From NCBI RefSeq assembly GCF_023715225.1, contig NZ_JAMBNS010000003.1, positions 124,001 to 188,000 of the forward strand: a DNA stretch of 64,000 nt, given 5' to 3'. The notes below the pieces were generated by a model that was not told the DNA's origin, did no database searches, and was given only the letters and a program-made list of their open reading frames with translations. The position numbers and the translations under genes are program-made. Positions within the stretch are counted from its first letter, which is position 1. Every line of letters begins with the position of its first letter. Source of the DNA: Robertmurraya korlensis. GTDB lineage: Bacteria; Bacillota; Bacilli; Bacillales; Cytobacillaceae. Positions 18,340 to 28,048 of this stretch are shown here, in pieces.

Positions 18340-19830
18340 CTATTCATCAATATCTCGATGAACTTTTTCATCTTTTGGTGTGAAGCGTTTTTTCTGTTCA
18401 GGACGATTGTGAACAGGTCTTCGGCTTAGCTTGGAAAAAGGCAGACGAATAATGGTATCCTTTAAATCTCTGAGCCTTGTTGGATAAAAAGGTTCCAGAT
18501 ATGGTCTCCCTAAAGAGGTTAACTGCAATAAATGTCCTGCAAGTAATGAAAAGCAAAGGACAATCCCGAGTAAGCCCCATGCATGGGCAAAAAGCAAAAA
18601 CGGGAATCGGATAATACGAATGGTGTTACCGAATTGATAAGTTGGAGTGGTAAACGAAGCCAGCGCTGCTAAGGCAACCATAATTAACAAAACATTACTT
18701 GTTAACCCGGCCTCAACCGACGCAGTCCCGATAACGATCCCGCCTACGATACCAATTGTTTGACCTACCTTTGTCGGAAGTCTAGCTCCAGCCTCTCTTA
18801 GTAATTCAATGGTGAGCTCAAGAAACAGCGCTTCTAAGATAGGCGGTAAGGGAATGGCTCTTCTCGATGTAATCAATGTCGCTAATAAATCCTTAGGTAT
18901 TAACTCATAATGATACGTCAAAGTCGCGACATATATAGGTGTAATCAATATAGAGAAGGCAATAGAAGCAATTCTAACAATTCGTATGAAGGAAGCGGCA
19001 TACCAATTTAATAAATAGTCCTCAAATGTGGAGATGGACTCATTAAAAGTGGTGGGACCAATTAAGGCATGTGGCGATCGGTCAACTATAATAGCAATTT
19101 TTCCCTCTGCAAGTGCGGTTGCCACCCGATCTGGTCTTTCGGTATCCAGAATTTGTGGAAATGGAGATCGCTGATTGTCCGCAATAATTTGTGAAATATA
19201 AGCCGAATCACCAATCGCATCAAAATCGATTTCGTTCAATCGCTGTTTAAGCGTATTTACGTTTACTTCATCTGCAATATCTTCTATATATAAATAGGCA
19301 ACTTCGGTATTCGATAAATCACCGATTGTGATTTTTTCCACTTTCAGGCTATCAATCGGCAACCTTCTTCGGATAAGGTAAATATTTGTATCTAATGATT
19401 CAATAAAAGATTCTTTCGGACCGACCACACTAAATTCTACTTCTGGTGGAGAGATGGACCGATTTTCATCTTTGGGTGCTGGAACTAAAACTCCATGATG
19501 ATTAGAATCTGTAAAGTAAATATACACATAGCCAGAAGGCATCTTCTCTAGTAGATCCTTCGGGCTTGTCACATCAATGATTTCCTCAATTGGAATTTTT
19601 GACTTGAATTCCTCCAAGTCACTGATTTGTAGCAAATTCGGTAGGATATATTGATGAATTACTTCCGCATCCACGATACTTGAAAAATAGGAGATAACAT
19701 ACGGAACCTTCCCCTGCTCTTTTTTATAAAACACAAAATCACTTGATTTCCTCAGAGAATCAAACGCTTCCCGGATTGTTGTTATTTCTGGTTTTTTCTC
19801 TGATTTTTTATTACTCCCTTTTTTCATCAT
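18340..19830 (-). CDS. Spore germination receptor subunit, GerA family
   Basis: First gene of the ger operon, about 496 residues. The N-terminal half is soluble (two alpha/beta subdomains), followed by the GerA membrane region from about residue 280, with conserved SRRAIPLPPILEALFLELTIELLREAGARLP and PFYPTRLRD near the end. I place the start at the ATG at 19830: GGTGAG lies just upstream, and the in-frame GTG at 19839 falls inside it. Expression would be expected in the forespore (sigma G); I could not fix the promoter. Confidence 0.92.
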   Translation of the reverse strand: MMKKGSNKKSEKKPEITTIREAFDSLRKSSDFVFYKKEQGKVPYVISYFSSIVDAEVIHQYILPNLLQISDLEEFKSKIPIEEIIDVTSPKDLLEKMPSGYVYIYFTDSNHHGVLVPAPKDENRSISPPEVEFSVVGPKESFIESLDTNIYLIRRRLPIDSLKVEKITIGDLSNTEVAYLYIEDIADEVNVNTLKQRLNEIDFDAIGDSAYISQIIADNQRSPFPQILDTERPDRVATALAEGKIAIIVDRSPHALIGPTTFNESISTFEDYLLNWYAASFIRIVRIASIAFSILITPIYVATLTYHYELIPKDLLATLITSRRAIPLPPILEALFLELTIELLREAGARLPTKVGQTIGIVGGIVIGTASVEAGLTSNVLLIMVALAALASFTTPTYQFGNTIRIIRFPFLLFAHAWGLLGIVLCFSLLAGHLLQLTSLGRPYLEPFYPTRLRDLKDTIIRLPFSKLSRRPVHNRPEQKKRFTPKDEKVHRDIDE

Positions 19831-19910
19831 ACTTCTCACCGAACTTTCACAAAGTAAAAATTATGCTAGGATTATTATCCTTTAAGAGGAAAAAATTATA
19901 CTTTATCACC

Positions 19911-19945
19911 ATAAAAAAGACGTAGAGAACTACTTCTCTACGTCA
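19911..19945 (-). terminator. Terminator of the BNR-repeat lipoprotein gene
   Basis: GACGTAGAGAA / TTCTCTACGTC stem with a short loop and TTTTTTAT on the minus strand. Confidence 0.88.
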
Positions 19946-19951
19946 CATTCT

Positions 19952-20950
19952 TTATTGTAATTTTCCTGATTTCGCTAGCAACTTCCAGCTTTCACCGTGA
20001 TCGGTGGTTTGGTATATGTCATTGTTAAAGCTAACGAATGTGATTTCATGTTCGTTTTTTGGATTGATTGCGGCGTACATAACGGCGTCTTCCTCCATCT
20101 CCGGCAACGTAATTTCCTCTTCTTTATCATCGGTTAAGTTTCTTATTACAAATGAAGGCTGACCATCATATTCACCGTAAAGGAGGCTATCACCAGTAAA
20201 ATAAACACTTGTTCCCTGTGTTCCTGTTGTTAGTAACTCAAACGTTTCTCCCTGGTTTCTAGACATGTAAATTCCGTCTTCAGCCGCTGCTGCCAATATA
20301 TTTTTATCTGTTGGATGTACAGCTAATCCAATGAGCTCACCTTTTAAACCATTCGCTGAAACTTCTTTCCAATTGGCTCCATCGTCTTCGCTTACATAAA
20401 ATGCATCAGCCTTCATAACGGAGTTTTTATGTGGACTCATCGCAAAAATTTGATGGTTGTTATATCCTACCGCCATAAGATGAAAATCCACTTCGACTTC
20501 AAAGCCAAGACTTTGTAAAGTTTGACCATAATCCACACTTTTCATAATGCCAATTGGGTTGGGAAGCTTAGAATCTGTTCCCGGGTGACCGCTTGAATAA
20601 AATCCATCATCGGTGGCGTTAAAGCCCATATAATCATTATTTTCCCTATTTGTTTTTAACCATGTTCCGTTCTCATATACCTTTAACCCATCATGAGCTG
20701 CAAAAAAGGTAGCATCTTGATCTCCAACATACCCCAGCCCGTGGATATGATCTATTTTTCCAGTGAACGATTCAAAAAAGTCATGTGATGCGAGCGAAAC
20801 TGTAGCTGAATCTCCGGTTTCATCCTGTGCGTCTGAGTCCTGAGTTTCGGTTTGATTTGTTGATTCCTCTGGTTGCGCTGTCTCGTCTTCTTGGCTGCAC
20901 GCTGATAGCGCCAAAAGGCTAATTGCAGCTACTAGTAAAAATTTATTCAT
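19952..20950 (-). CDS. Lipoprotein with BNR/Asp-box repeats
   Basis: About 333 residues. It has a lipoprotein signal (LLALSACSQ) and an acidic Gln/Glu/Asp-rich linker. A beta-propeller region follows, recognisable from repeated Asp-boxes: SVDYGQTLQ, SEDDGANWKE, SRNQGETFE and TTDHGESWK. This fold is shared by sialidases and by photosystem assembly or sugar-binding proteins; no sialidase arginine triad is evident, so an enzyme function is not claimed. The start at 20950 gives the lipobox its normal position, and GGAGG is about 12 bases upstream. It is divergent from a two-component operon. Confidence 0.8.
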   Translation of the reverse strand: MNKFLLVAAISLLALSACSQEDETAQPEESTNQTETQDSDAQDETGDSATVSLASHDFFESFTGKIDHIHGLGYVGDQDATFFAAHDGLKVYENGTWLKTNRENNDYMGFNATDDGFYSSGHPGTDSKLPNPIGIMKSVDYGQTLQSLGFEVEVDFHLMAVGYNNHQIFAMSPHKNSVMKADAFYVSEDDGANWKEVSANGLKGELIGLAVHPTDKNILAAAAEDGIYMSRNQGETFELLTTGTQGTSVYFTGDSLLYGEYDGQPSFVIRNLTDDKEEEITLPEMEEDAVMYAAINPKNEHEITFVSFNNDIYQTTDHGESWKLLAKSGKLQ

Positions 20951-21183
20951 CTTAAAAAATGGCCTCCTAATATTAATGTGAACTATGTCCCGGCTTTTCA
21001 AATACTATACTTATCATACTTGCATATTGCTTTTTCATCTACGGAACTATCCTTTTTCTACAAATTCATAGTAAAAACATAGTCTCACTTTACCAATACT
21101 TTGTGCAGAATTTATGCATAAAGTTTGATTCTTTTTTGTCATCTGCTAATATTCCCTTATTTTTCTTATACATAAATTAAGAT

Positions 21184-21211
21184 TTCCATAGTAAATTCGA
21201 TTACTATAGAA
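21184..21211. promoter_or_regulatory. Inverted repeat before the two-component operon
   Basis: TTCnATAGTAA and TTACTATnGAA face each other around a 6-base centre, 25 bases before the kinase start. A single half-site, TTCATAGTAA, lies near 21065. It is a candidate operator, perhaps for the adjacent response regulator. Confidence 0.5.
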
Positions 21212-21235
21212 GTATGACCAGAAAGGAGAATTCCC

Positions 21236-22636
21236 TTGAAAAAGCTATCCATCAAATTAGGGGCCATTTTCTTTTTATGCATTTTAGGACTTGAATCGTT
21301 TATGTTCCTTTTTCTTCACTCTGCTTTAGTAGAATCACGTATACAAGAAGAACTGAATGCCCTTCAAGCCCGCGGGAATTCCCATCGTGCGATTTTAGAA
21401 AACCATTTTACCCCAGAAACTATCGATCACGTTGCTTTAATGGAAACAGAATCCACAACAGATGTAGTGGTAACCGATGCTGACTTACATATCCTTGGGT
21501 CATCGAGTAAAAATGAACAACTTATGGAAAACGTAAAGCTTCCTTTAAAAGAGGTTCCTAAGGAAGGCATCATCATCGAGAATGACTGGGAGACAGAACC
21601 TTTCATATCAACCGTTAGCTCTTTAGAAAATGAGGGGGAAATGATCGGATATGTGTTCATGTTTCAAGACACAGAAACCGTTCATTCCTTAATTAAACGA
21701 TTAAACCAACATTTTCTCCTTGCTGGATTCTTAACGGTTGGTCTAACACTATTTATTATCGCTTTGCTGTCGAAAGCAATCACCAAGCCACTTATCAAAA
21801 TGAAGGATGCAACCTTTCAAATCAGCCAGGGGAACTACTCTATCTCCTTACCTGAAACAGGGAACGATGAACTGGGCGATCTAGCCAAATCGATTGAATC
21901 GCTCGCACATGATCTTACCTTTTTAACGCAAGAAAGAAATGACTTTCTGGCAAGCATATCACATGAATTACGAACACCGATTACTTATATAAAAGGCTAT
22001 ACCGAAATTGTTATGAAACGCGAGTTATCTGAGAAAGAAAAACAGAACTACCTAGCTATTATTCTTGAAGAAACCAATCGTCTAAATGACTTAATTAAGC
22101 AGCTATTTGATTTAGCCAAAATGGATCAAAATTCATTTTTAATTGAAAAAACAGAAGTTAACATAAAGGAGATTCTTGAAAAAGTAGAGGTGAAACTGGC
22201 TCCTGCTTTTAAAGAAAAGGGAATGAATCTTCATATCTCCTGCCAAAGAGATTTCTTTTTACTGGCTGACCCAATCCGAATGGAACAGATTTTTTTAAAC
22301 TTATTGGATAATTCCATGAAATATTCTTCACATGGAGGAAGTACTAGCGTGATGGTTGAACGAAGAAAAAACCAGCTTTATGTGACCATTCATGATACCG
22401 GTAACGGCATACCTGAAGAGGATTTACCACATATCTTTAACCGTTTTTATCGAGTAGATAAATCACGAACTCGTATGCTAGGTGGGGCTGGTCTTGGTCT
22501 TTCCATTGTTAAAGAACTAGTGAATAAACATGACGGAACGATAACAGTAAAAAGCCAAATACAACAAGGAACCGAATTTCAAATGATCTTTAAGGGAGTG
22601 TGGAGTGATGAAAACGATCTTACTGGTGGACGATGA
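21236..22636 (+). CDS. Sensor histidine kinase
   Basis: A 466-residue membrane kinase. TM1 is at about 7-28 and an extracellular sensor at about 30-155. TM2 is at about 160-183 and HAMP at about 184-236. The H-box is SISHELRTPI with phospho-acceptor His243, and the N, G1 and G2 ATP-binding boxes follow (NLLDNSMKYS, DTGNGI, GGAGLGLS). The start is TTG with AAAGGAG upstream. Its 3' end overlaps the response regulator by 29 bases. Signal unknown. Confidence 0.93.
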   Translation: MKKLSIKLGAIFFLCILGLESFMFLFLHSALVESRIQEELNALQARGNSHRAILENHFTPETIDHVALMETESTTDVVVTDADLHILGSSSKNEQLMENVKLPLKEVPKEGIIIENDWETEPFISTVSSLENEGEMIGYVFMFQDTETVHSLIKRLNQHFLLAGFLTVGLTLFIIALLSKAITKPLIKMKDATFQISQGNYSISLPETGNDELGDLAKSIESLAHDLTFLTQERNDFLASISHELRTPITYIKGYTEIVMKRELSEKEKQNYLAIILEETNRLNDLIKQLFDLAKMDQNSFLIEKTEVNIKEILEKVEVKLAPAFKEKGMNLHISCQRDFFLLADPIRMEQIFLNLLDNSMKYSSHGGSTSVMVERRKNQLYVTIHDTGNGIPEEDLPHIFNRFYRVDKSRTRMLGGAGLGLSIVKELVNKHDGTITVKSQIQQGTEFQMIFKGVWSDENDLTGGR

Positions 22637-23285
22637 GCAACGAATGTTGGATTTATTATGCCTTTACCTAGAACCAAAAGGATACAAATGCGTTCCACAC
22701 ACCTCTGCTTTGTATGCACTGGAATACTTATCATCGTATCAGGTTGACCTCGTACTACTAGATATCATGATGCCTGAAATGGACGGTTGGACGTTATGTG
22801 CAGAAATAAGAAAGAAATCGGATCTTCCTATTATCATGTTAACGGCACGAACAGATAAGACCGATGTGGTGAAGGGACTTGGTATTGGTGCAGATGATTA
22901 TATCTCAAAGCCATTTGATGAAGATGAACTACTTGCCCGAATTGGGGCTGTATTGAGGAGACATAAGTCCACTAACACACTACTAACTTTTAAAGGACTA
23001 GTTTTGAATCTAGAATCCTTTGACCTGCATTATGAAAAAACACCCATTCCACTGACACCAAAGGAATTTTCCATGATGGAGATGTTTTTAACTCATCCTA
23101 ATAGGGTATTTACACGCGACCATTTGATCACCTCGATCTGGGGCCATGGAGTTGCTACTGAGGACAGAACCATTGACTCTCATGTTCGAAATTTACGAGA
23201 AAAATTAAGAAAAGCCCATTTCCCTGCCGATGAGCACTTACAAACCGTTTGGGGATTAGGATACAAGTGGCAGGACGGACAATGA
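22608..23285 (+). CDS. OmpR/PhoB-family response regulator
   Basis: A 225-residue two-domain regulator. The receiver domain has acidic DDEQ near the start, phospho-acceptor Asp52 in LLDIMMPEMDG, Thr in MLTART and Lys in ISKPFDEDEL. The C-terminal winged helix spans about residues 130-222 (TPKEFSMMEMFLTHPNRVFTRD; VWGLGYKW). The ATG at 22608 suits the GGGAG nine bases upstream better than the GTG one codon earlier. Confidence 0.93.
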   Translation: MKTILLVDDEQRMLDLLCLYLEPKGYKCVPHTSALYALEYLSSYQVDLVLLDIMMPEMDGWTLCAEIRKKSDLPIIMLTARTDKTDVVKGLGIGADDYISKPFDEDELLARIGAVLRRHKSTNTLLTFKGLVLNLESFDLHYEKTPIPLTPKEFSMMEMFLTHPNRVFTRDHLITSIWGHGVATEDRTIDSHVRNLREKLRKAHFPADEHLQTVWGLGYKWQDGQ

Positions 23286-23818
23286 ACGAAATTCTTTTTA
23301 TTTTCGGAAGTGTAATAGGAAATGTGCTCATCGCTGTCGCTGGTGTTATTCCAAGTGCCTTTTTAACAGCTGTGAATATTGCTTTCCTTGGATTTGAGGG
23401 TGGGTTAGTTGTTTCTATTATAGGAGAAGCGCTTGGTGCCATTGTGAGCTTTTGGCTATATCGAAAAGGATTTTCGCGGGTGAAGGAGAAGATACATTTC
23501 AAGAGCAGATGGGTTCGAGTCCTCCTTGACCGATTGTATCAATCGAGAGGATTTGAAGCTGTTGCCATCGTTCTTTTGCTCCGGTTATTGCCTTTTGTTC
23601 CATCAGGTTTCGTGACGTTAACTGCTGCGATTGGTAAGATGAATATTGTAGCGTTTGGAATCGTGAGTACCCTTGGAAAGATCCCTTCTTTGTTCATCGA
23701 AGCTTATGGGGTTCACCAAGTTCTGAAATTTGATACGAAGCTTCAACTCATCTTAGCTGCTGCTGTTATCATGATTTTTATTATTTATTTTTTTGTAAAA
23801 AAGCGCCCCCGTGATTAA
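23282..23818 (+). CDS. TVP38/DedA-like membrane protein
   Basis: A 178-residue membrane protein with about five helices. The motif FVPSGFVTLTAAIGKMNIVAFGIVSTLGKIPS is characteristic of the TVP38/TMEM64 (VTT) domain; members act in lipid scrambling or transport. The ATG overlaps the response regulator stop as ATGA, so it is the third gene of the operon. Its stop codon overlaps that of the convergent gene (TTAA). Confidence 0.82.
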   Translation: MNEILFIFGSVIGNVLIAVAGVIPSAFLTAVNIAFLGFEGGLVVSIIGEALGAIVSFWLYRKGFSRVKEKIHFKSRWVRVLLDRLYQSRGFEAVAIVLLLRLLPFVPSGFVTLTAAIGKMNIVAFGIVSTLGKIPSLFIEAYGVHQVLKFDTKLQLILAAAVIMIFIIYFFVKKRPRD

Positions 23819-23832
23819 TTCGAGGACGCTCT
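23800..23832. terminator. Terminator-like stem spanning two convergent stop codons
   Basis: AGCGCCCCCG pairs with CGAGGACGCT, with some mismatches, around the overlapping stops. AAAAAA lies on one side and CTCTT on the other. It would end both transcripts inside each other's coding end. Confidence 0.55.
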
Positions 23833-24654
23833 TACTAGTGGAAAGGTGCAACAGCGAAACGCTCCACCTGATTTAATAATCTCTGAAAAATCAACTTCGA
23901 TTACTTTGTAGCCATGGTAACGGAGAGACTGGTTCACTCCAACATTTTTCGAATGACTAAACACCCTTTTGTGACCGATCGAAAGAACATTGGTCCCAAG
24001 TGATTCTTGTTCCTTTGTTGTCACTTCAATTAAGTGATACCTCGACCTGAGATAATCCTCTTTTTCTTTCGGAAACTCCCCAGGATAAATGAGCGCCTCG
24101 GTTGGGGATAGGATATTGAAAATACAATCTAAATGAAGAAACTTATCACTGAAAGGCAAATCAATGATATTGAAATTGGGGAGCAAGCTTTGGATATGAT
24201 TAATCGCTGCCTCTGTCGTACGATTACTTACTCCAATATAAATGGTATCTTGATCAATGAGTACATCTCCGCCTTCGATATGATCTTTAAAAAGATCATT
24301 ATGCTGAATACCTTGTAGGTTTAACCACTGAATGAGATTTTTCTCTTCTCCCACACGTGGCGGATGTGCCATTTTCGCGATAAAAATTTCTTCTCCCAGT
24401 GTGAATGCGATATCTCTTGTATAAACACCTTCTGTCATTTCTTCTTTAGGAGTGAGATACTCAACCTCTACTCCATAATCCTTTAACTTTCGTACAAATC
24501 CTCCATGCTGACTCATAGCCTTATCAATATGTATAGAAACCTTCTTTGTATTTTGATTTTCTACATTTCTTATTTTCCCATCCCCCATGTACTTTGGGTG
24601 ACAAACAACCACTTTTTGCAGTAGATCGTACTCTGTATAACAGGATGGTTTCAT
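23815..24654 (-). CDS. Dimethylarginine dimethylaminohydrolase/amidinotransferase family protein
   Basis: A 279-residue pentein-fold enzyme. Family features: EGGDVLI near residue 123, HLDCIFNIL with the catalytic His near 173, and GGAFRCCTFPL near the C terminus with the nucleophilic Cys at 268 or 269. Relatives hydrolyse guanidino groups (methylated arginine, arginine). It resembles the uncharacterised Bacillus YkgA protein. The gene seems to be transcribed alone; its stop overlaps the convergent TVP38-like gene. Confidence 0.85.
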   Translation of the reverse strand: MKPSCYTEYDLLQKVVVCHPKYMGDGKIRNVENQNTKKVSIHIDKAMSQHGGFVRKLKDYGVEVEYLTPKEEMTEGVYTRDIAFTLGEEIFIAKMAHPPRVGEEKNLIQWLNLQGIQHNDLFKDHIEGGDVLIDQDTIYIGVSNRTTEAAINHIQSLLPNFNIIDLPFSDKFLHLDCIFNILSPTEALIYPGEFPKEKEDYLRSRYHLIEVTTKEQESLGTNVLSIGHKRVFSHSKNVGVNQSLRYHGYKVIEVDFSEIIKSGGAFRCCTFPLVRASSN

Positions 24655-24707
24655 CGTGTTTCAGCCTCCTTCCTAAAGTTACTATCTCCCATTATTAATG
24701 CTTGATT

Positions 24708-24766
24708 CACCTAGTGAAGGACGATTCCTGCTTAATCCTCCTGCCTAACGTTCTTCATTGTCCCTA
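24708..24766. repeat. Diverged relic of the 52-bp repeat found at 1581-1982
   Basis: TGAAGGACGATTCCTG...CCTAACGTTCTTCAT..CCCTAT lines up without gaps over about 53 bases with TGAAGATCGTTTCCTC...GCTAACGTCCTTCAT..CCCTAT of the large array, with about 30 identical positions. It lies between two minus-strand genes, just beyond the chemoreceptor terminator. Confidence 0.65.
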
Positions 24767-24773
24767 TAATCAA

Positions 24774-24812
24774 AAAAGTGCCCCCACCAATTTTGATGAA
24801 GACACTCTATTT
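24774..24812 (-). terminator. Terminator of the chemoreceptor gene
   Basis: On the minus strand GAGTGTC and GGGGCACTT form an outer stem with an ATCAAAATTGGT-type inner part, followed by TTTTTTGATT. The stem is imperfect. Confidence 0.6.
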
Positions 24813-26306
24813 TTAGTTGTTTGAATTTTGAGCTACCATATCTTCTAAAGCAACAATCAAATCATTGAGTTGATCCAAGCTAGCAATAACTTCCTTCATT
24901 GAATGTCTTTGGTCTTCGACTCCAGCATAAATTTCTTCCGTTGTGGCGGATGCTTCTTCTGTAATATTACTAATTGAAGTTACTTCATTTACAATACTGT
25001 CCGAAGCTTCCAACAGAGACTTCGTTTTATCCTGAATTTGATCGGCTTGCGAAAATACATTGGTTGCATTTTGACTAATGAGTTGAAGTATATTTTCTGC
25101 CTCTTTTGCCGCTTGCGAGCTTAGTTCAAACGCACTTTTGCTGTGATCGAGTTTTTCTTGAAGCTGAATAATTTTAGAAAAAATATCCGTTAACATGCTT
25201 CCCACTTCTTCGGTTGCTCGACGAGAATGTTCAGCTAATTTTCGAACCTCGTCGGCAACAACTGCAAACCCCTTACCTTGTTCTCCAGCGCGAGCTGCCT
25301 CAATACTTGCATTAAGTGCTAGCAAATTCGTTTGTTCCGTAATTCCTTTAATCGACCCAAGCATCTCTTCAATTTTACTATTTTGTGCCGCGAGTGTTCC
25401 CATTAAGCTTACCGTTTCCGTCATGCTTCCTTCCACTTTTCCCATATTAGAAGCAAGCTGAGATAAGTGTGTTGCACCTACCTGAGTGGACTCACCCGTC
25501 TTCCCAGATAAAGTCTTCATCTCTTCGGATGTTTGAGTAACAAGCGAGATTTCCTTATGAATCTTCTCGATATTATCCTTAATATCATGAATGGAAACTG
25601 CTTGATATTCCACCCCTTTAGCCACTTCCCCAAAACCAACCGCAATTTCCTCCGTTGCCTTGCCCGTATGACTAACCTCGGCTTGAATGGATTGATAAAA
25701 AGATAATAACCCTTGAACAGACCCTTTAATGTTCTCAAAGGTTTCTTGAAGTTGCTGCTGCTGATTTTTTGATTCTTCTAAGTGCACATTCACATCAGAA
25801 ACTACTTTTCTACCAATAACTGAGATGATGATTCCAGCCACACCACACATCGCAATTAACACATATAAAACAACCAGATCCAGAACGGGCAATTGAACGG
25901 CTTGAAATGCTGGATTTATAGAAAACTGAATGGTAAAAATGAGTAACATAAGAGCTGTTGCCACAATCATCACTTTACGATCCAAATAAACAATAGAAAA
26001 GATCAAATACAGAATAAAAATTGTCCAAGCATTAAACGTTGGAATGGCTATTAGTAGAAAATGACTCGCAATAAACATTAACGAGACTACTAAATATTTC
26101 GTCCAACTGAAGCTTGCAAGTTTTTTGTTAATCACAAATAGTAAAGAACAAACGATTACTGTTAACGCAAAGAAACCAATCATCGGTTCAAGCTCAATTT
26201 GCTTGAAAAAATACATGAGCCCAATGATCGGAATTGCTGATAAATAGAGCGAGATTACTGTATACGTCAGTAACTTCGTGCCCAGTTTTTCATAATGTGT
26301 AGCCAT
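24813..26306 (-). CDS. Methyl-accepting chemotaxis protein with membrane-embedded N terminus
   Basis: A 497-residue receptor. Residues 15-170 are five or six membrane helices without a large outer domain. A long coiled-coil signalling domain follows, with the conserved hairpin tip [20 protein letters not shown] at about residue 330, then [15 protein letters not shown]. It sends signals to CheA/CheW. Lacking an extracellular sensor, it probably senses a membrane or cytoplasmic cue. It is monocistronic. Confidence 0.92.
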   Translation of the reverse strand: MATHYEKLGTKLLTYTVISLYLSAIPIIGLMYFFKQIELEPMIGFFALTVIVCSLLFVINKKLASFSWTKYLVVSLMFIASHFLLIAIPTFNAWTIFILYLIFSIVYLDRKVMIVATALMLLIFTIQFSINPAFQAVQLPVLDLVVLYVLIAMCGVAGIIISVIGRKVVSDVNVHLEESKNQQQQLQETFENIKGSVQGLLSFYQSIQAEVSHTGKATEEIAVGFGEVAKGVEYQAVSIHDIKDNIEKIHKEISLVTQTSEEMKTLSGKTGESTQVGATHLSQLASNMGKVEGSMTETVSLMGTLAAQNSKIEEMLGSIKGITEQTNLLALNASIEAARAGEQGKGFAVVADEVRKLAEHSRRATEEVGSMLTDIFSKIIQLQEKLDHSKSAFELSSQAAKEAENILQLISQNATNVFSQADQIQDKTKSLLEASDSIVNEVTSISNITEEASATTEEIYAGVEDQRHSMKEVIASLDQLNDLIVALEDMVAQNSNN

Positions 26307-26424
26307 AGTGCACCTCTTCTATTAATTACTTTGTTTTCCTAGATGAAATATCGACAAATTTCGAGATACCTTTAGCTGAAAAACACACCAATAGAAAATT
26401 TTTTTTACACTTGTGATTGTTAAC

Positions 26425-26467
26425 AAAAGAAGGGTTCATGCTTTGGTTTAGCACGAACCCTTCTTTT
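26425..26467 (-). terminator. Terminator of the OFA transporter gene
   Basis: AAGAAGGGTTC and GAACCCTTCTT with inner TGC/GCA pair around a short loop, then T residues. Confidence 0.9.
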
Positions 26468-27732
26468 TATCCAGCCTGTTTTACCGATTCAATTATGGCT
26501 TGAGATTTTAATTTATGAATATCAGCTCGAATTAATAGAGAAAGAATGAGTGCAACTACAAATAATCCCGAAAAGAAGGTTAAGCTTCCGGCATAGCTTC
26601 CTGTCGTATCCTTAATCCAAGCGGCAAAAAGTGGACCTGCTAAACCAGCAGCTGCCCATGCGGTTAATATATACCCATGGATCGCACCTAATTGCTTCGT
26701 ACCAAATAGATCACCGATATAAGCTGGAATGGATGCAAATCCCCCACCATAGCAAGTATAAACGACGATCAGCATGCCCATAAACAACCATTGAATCGAC
26801 ACTTGCGGTAAGAAAAAGAAGATCACCATTTGCAGCACGAAAAATGCTGTATACGTATTCGGTCTCCCAATATAATCGGATAAAGAAGCCCAGCCAATTC
26901 GTCCAAGACCATTAAAAATTCCGATCGCACCAACTAATGCAGCCGCTGTTGCCATATCAATACCGATTGCTTCCATTGCTAGTGGTTTTGCTACTGCTAA
27001 TATCGCAATTCCACAAGTAATGTTGATGAATAACATGAACCACAAATACCAAAAACGTTTGGTCTTAACAGCTTGATTGGCTGTTAATTGGGATAAATCC
27101 AACATAGCCTTTGCTTTTCCACTTGCAATCTTCTCTTTAAAGCCTTCTGGCAACCAACCTTCTTTTGGTTTTTCAAGATATAAAGAAGAGACAACCATGA
27201 TGAGAAAATAAGAGATTCCTAGAATATAAAATGTGTTTGCCACTCCAACAGAAGTAATTAATGAGTTCATAATAGGGCTAGCAATCGCTGCTGAAAAGCC
27301 GAACCCCATAATAGCTAAACCTGTTGCAAGACCTCTTCTATCAGGAAACCATTTTACAAGAGTTGAAACAGGAGCAATATAACCTACTCCAAGTCCAATT
27401 CCCCCAAGTGCCCCATAAAATAAGTACAACAGGGATTTAGACTCCATATCAACGGCGAACCCTGCACCTGTCATCCCAATCCCAAAGAAAACCGCTGCTA
27501 GTAACCCAGCTTTTTTCGGTCCATATTTCTCTACAAAATGCCCTAGAAAAGCCGCAGATAATCCTAAAAATAAAATAGCAATACTAAAGGTTAAAGCCAC
27601 TTCAGAATCAGACCAACCAAACATCTCTTTTAACGGCGCAGTAAAGTTACTCCATGCATACACGGAGCCAATCGAAATATGAATCCCCACTGCTGATAAT
27701 GCAATCAACCACCTGTTCTTCCTCACTAACAT
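26467..27732 (-). CDS. OFA-family MFS transporter (oxalate/formate antiporter-like)
   Basis: A 421-residue, 12-helix transporter. N-terminal motif GSVYAWSNFTAPLKEMFGWS and the GGIGLGVGYIAPVSTLVKWFPDRRGLATGL stretch are typical of the oxalate/formate antiporter family. Many Bacillus members carry unknown monocarboxylates. The ATG is very close to GGAGAG; a GTG two codons later is better spaced, so the first two residues are uncertain. A perfect 8-5-8 inverted repeat lies 24 bases upstream. Confidence 0.85.
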   Translation of the reverse strand: MLVRKNRWLIALSAVGIHISIGSVYAWSNFTAPLKEMFGWSDSEVALTFSIAILFLGLSAAFLGHFVEKYGPKKAGLLAAVFFGIGMTGAGFAVDMESKSLLYLFYGALGGIGLGVGYIAPVSTLVKWFPDRRGLATGLAIMGFGFSAAIASPIMNSLITSVGVANTFYILGISYFLIMVVSSLYLEKPKEGWLPEGFKEKIASGKAKAMLDLSQLTANQAVKTKRFWYLWFMLFINITCGIAILAVAKPLAMEAIGIDMATAAALVGAIGIFNGLGRIGWASLSDYIGRPNTYTAFFVLQMVIFFFLPQVSIQWLFMGMLIVVYTCYGGGFASIPAYIGDLFGTKQLGAIHGYILTAWAAAGLAGPLFAAWIKDTTGSYAGSLTFFSGLFVVALILSLLIRADIHKLKSQAIIESVKQAG

Positions 27733-27755
27733 CTCTCCTTAGTAAATTCTAAAAA

Positions 27756-27776
27756 CGTTATGAATGGATCATAACG
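27756..27776. promoter_or_regulatory. Perfect inverted repeat upstream of the OFA transporter
   Basis: CGTTATGA-ATGGA-TCATAACG, an 8-base perfect palindrome with a 5-base centre, 24 bases before the transporter start. A candidate operator for an unlinked regulator. The rest of the gap 27733-28048 (316 bases) holds only AT-rich sequence and the EamA gene terminator. Confidence 0.6.
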
Positions 27777-27942
27777 GATTTTGCTTATATTCGGATTGAC
27801 CAAACCAAAACACGAACATTATTAAAACAAATCCTTAAAACATTCGCTTTTCAAAAGAATAAACCTACTTTATCATGTGAAAGTGAGGAAGACAATAGTA
27901 AATATGATATATAATGTGGGAATGTTATTTATTTGAAGACCA

Positions 27943-27983
27943 AAAAAAGCTGTAGGTCTTGTGATCAGACCTACAGCTTCTGT
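27943..27983 (-). terminator. Terminator of the EamA transporter gene
   Basis: AGCTGTAGGTCT / AGACCTACAGCT, a 12-bp perfect stem with a 7-base loop, followed by TTTTTTT on the minus strand. Confidence 0.92.
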
Positions 27984-28048
27984 TATTTATGAATGTTAAA
28001 AGTTCTCTAACCCTATAGAATTTTTTACTGTTACACTTTAAAGCGTAT

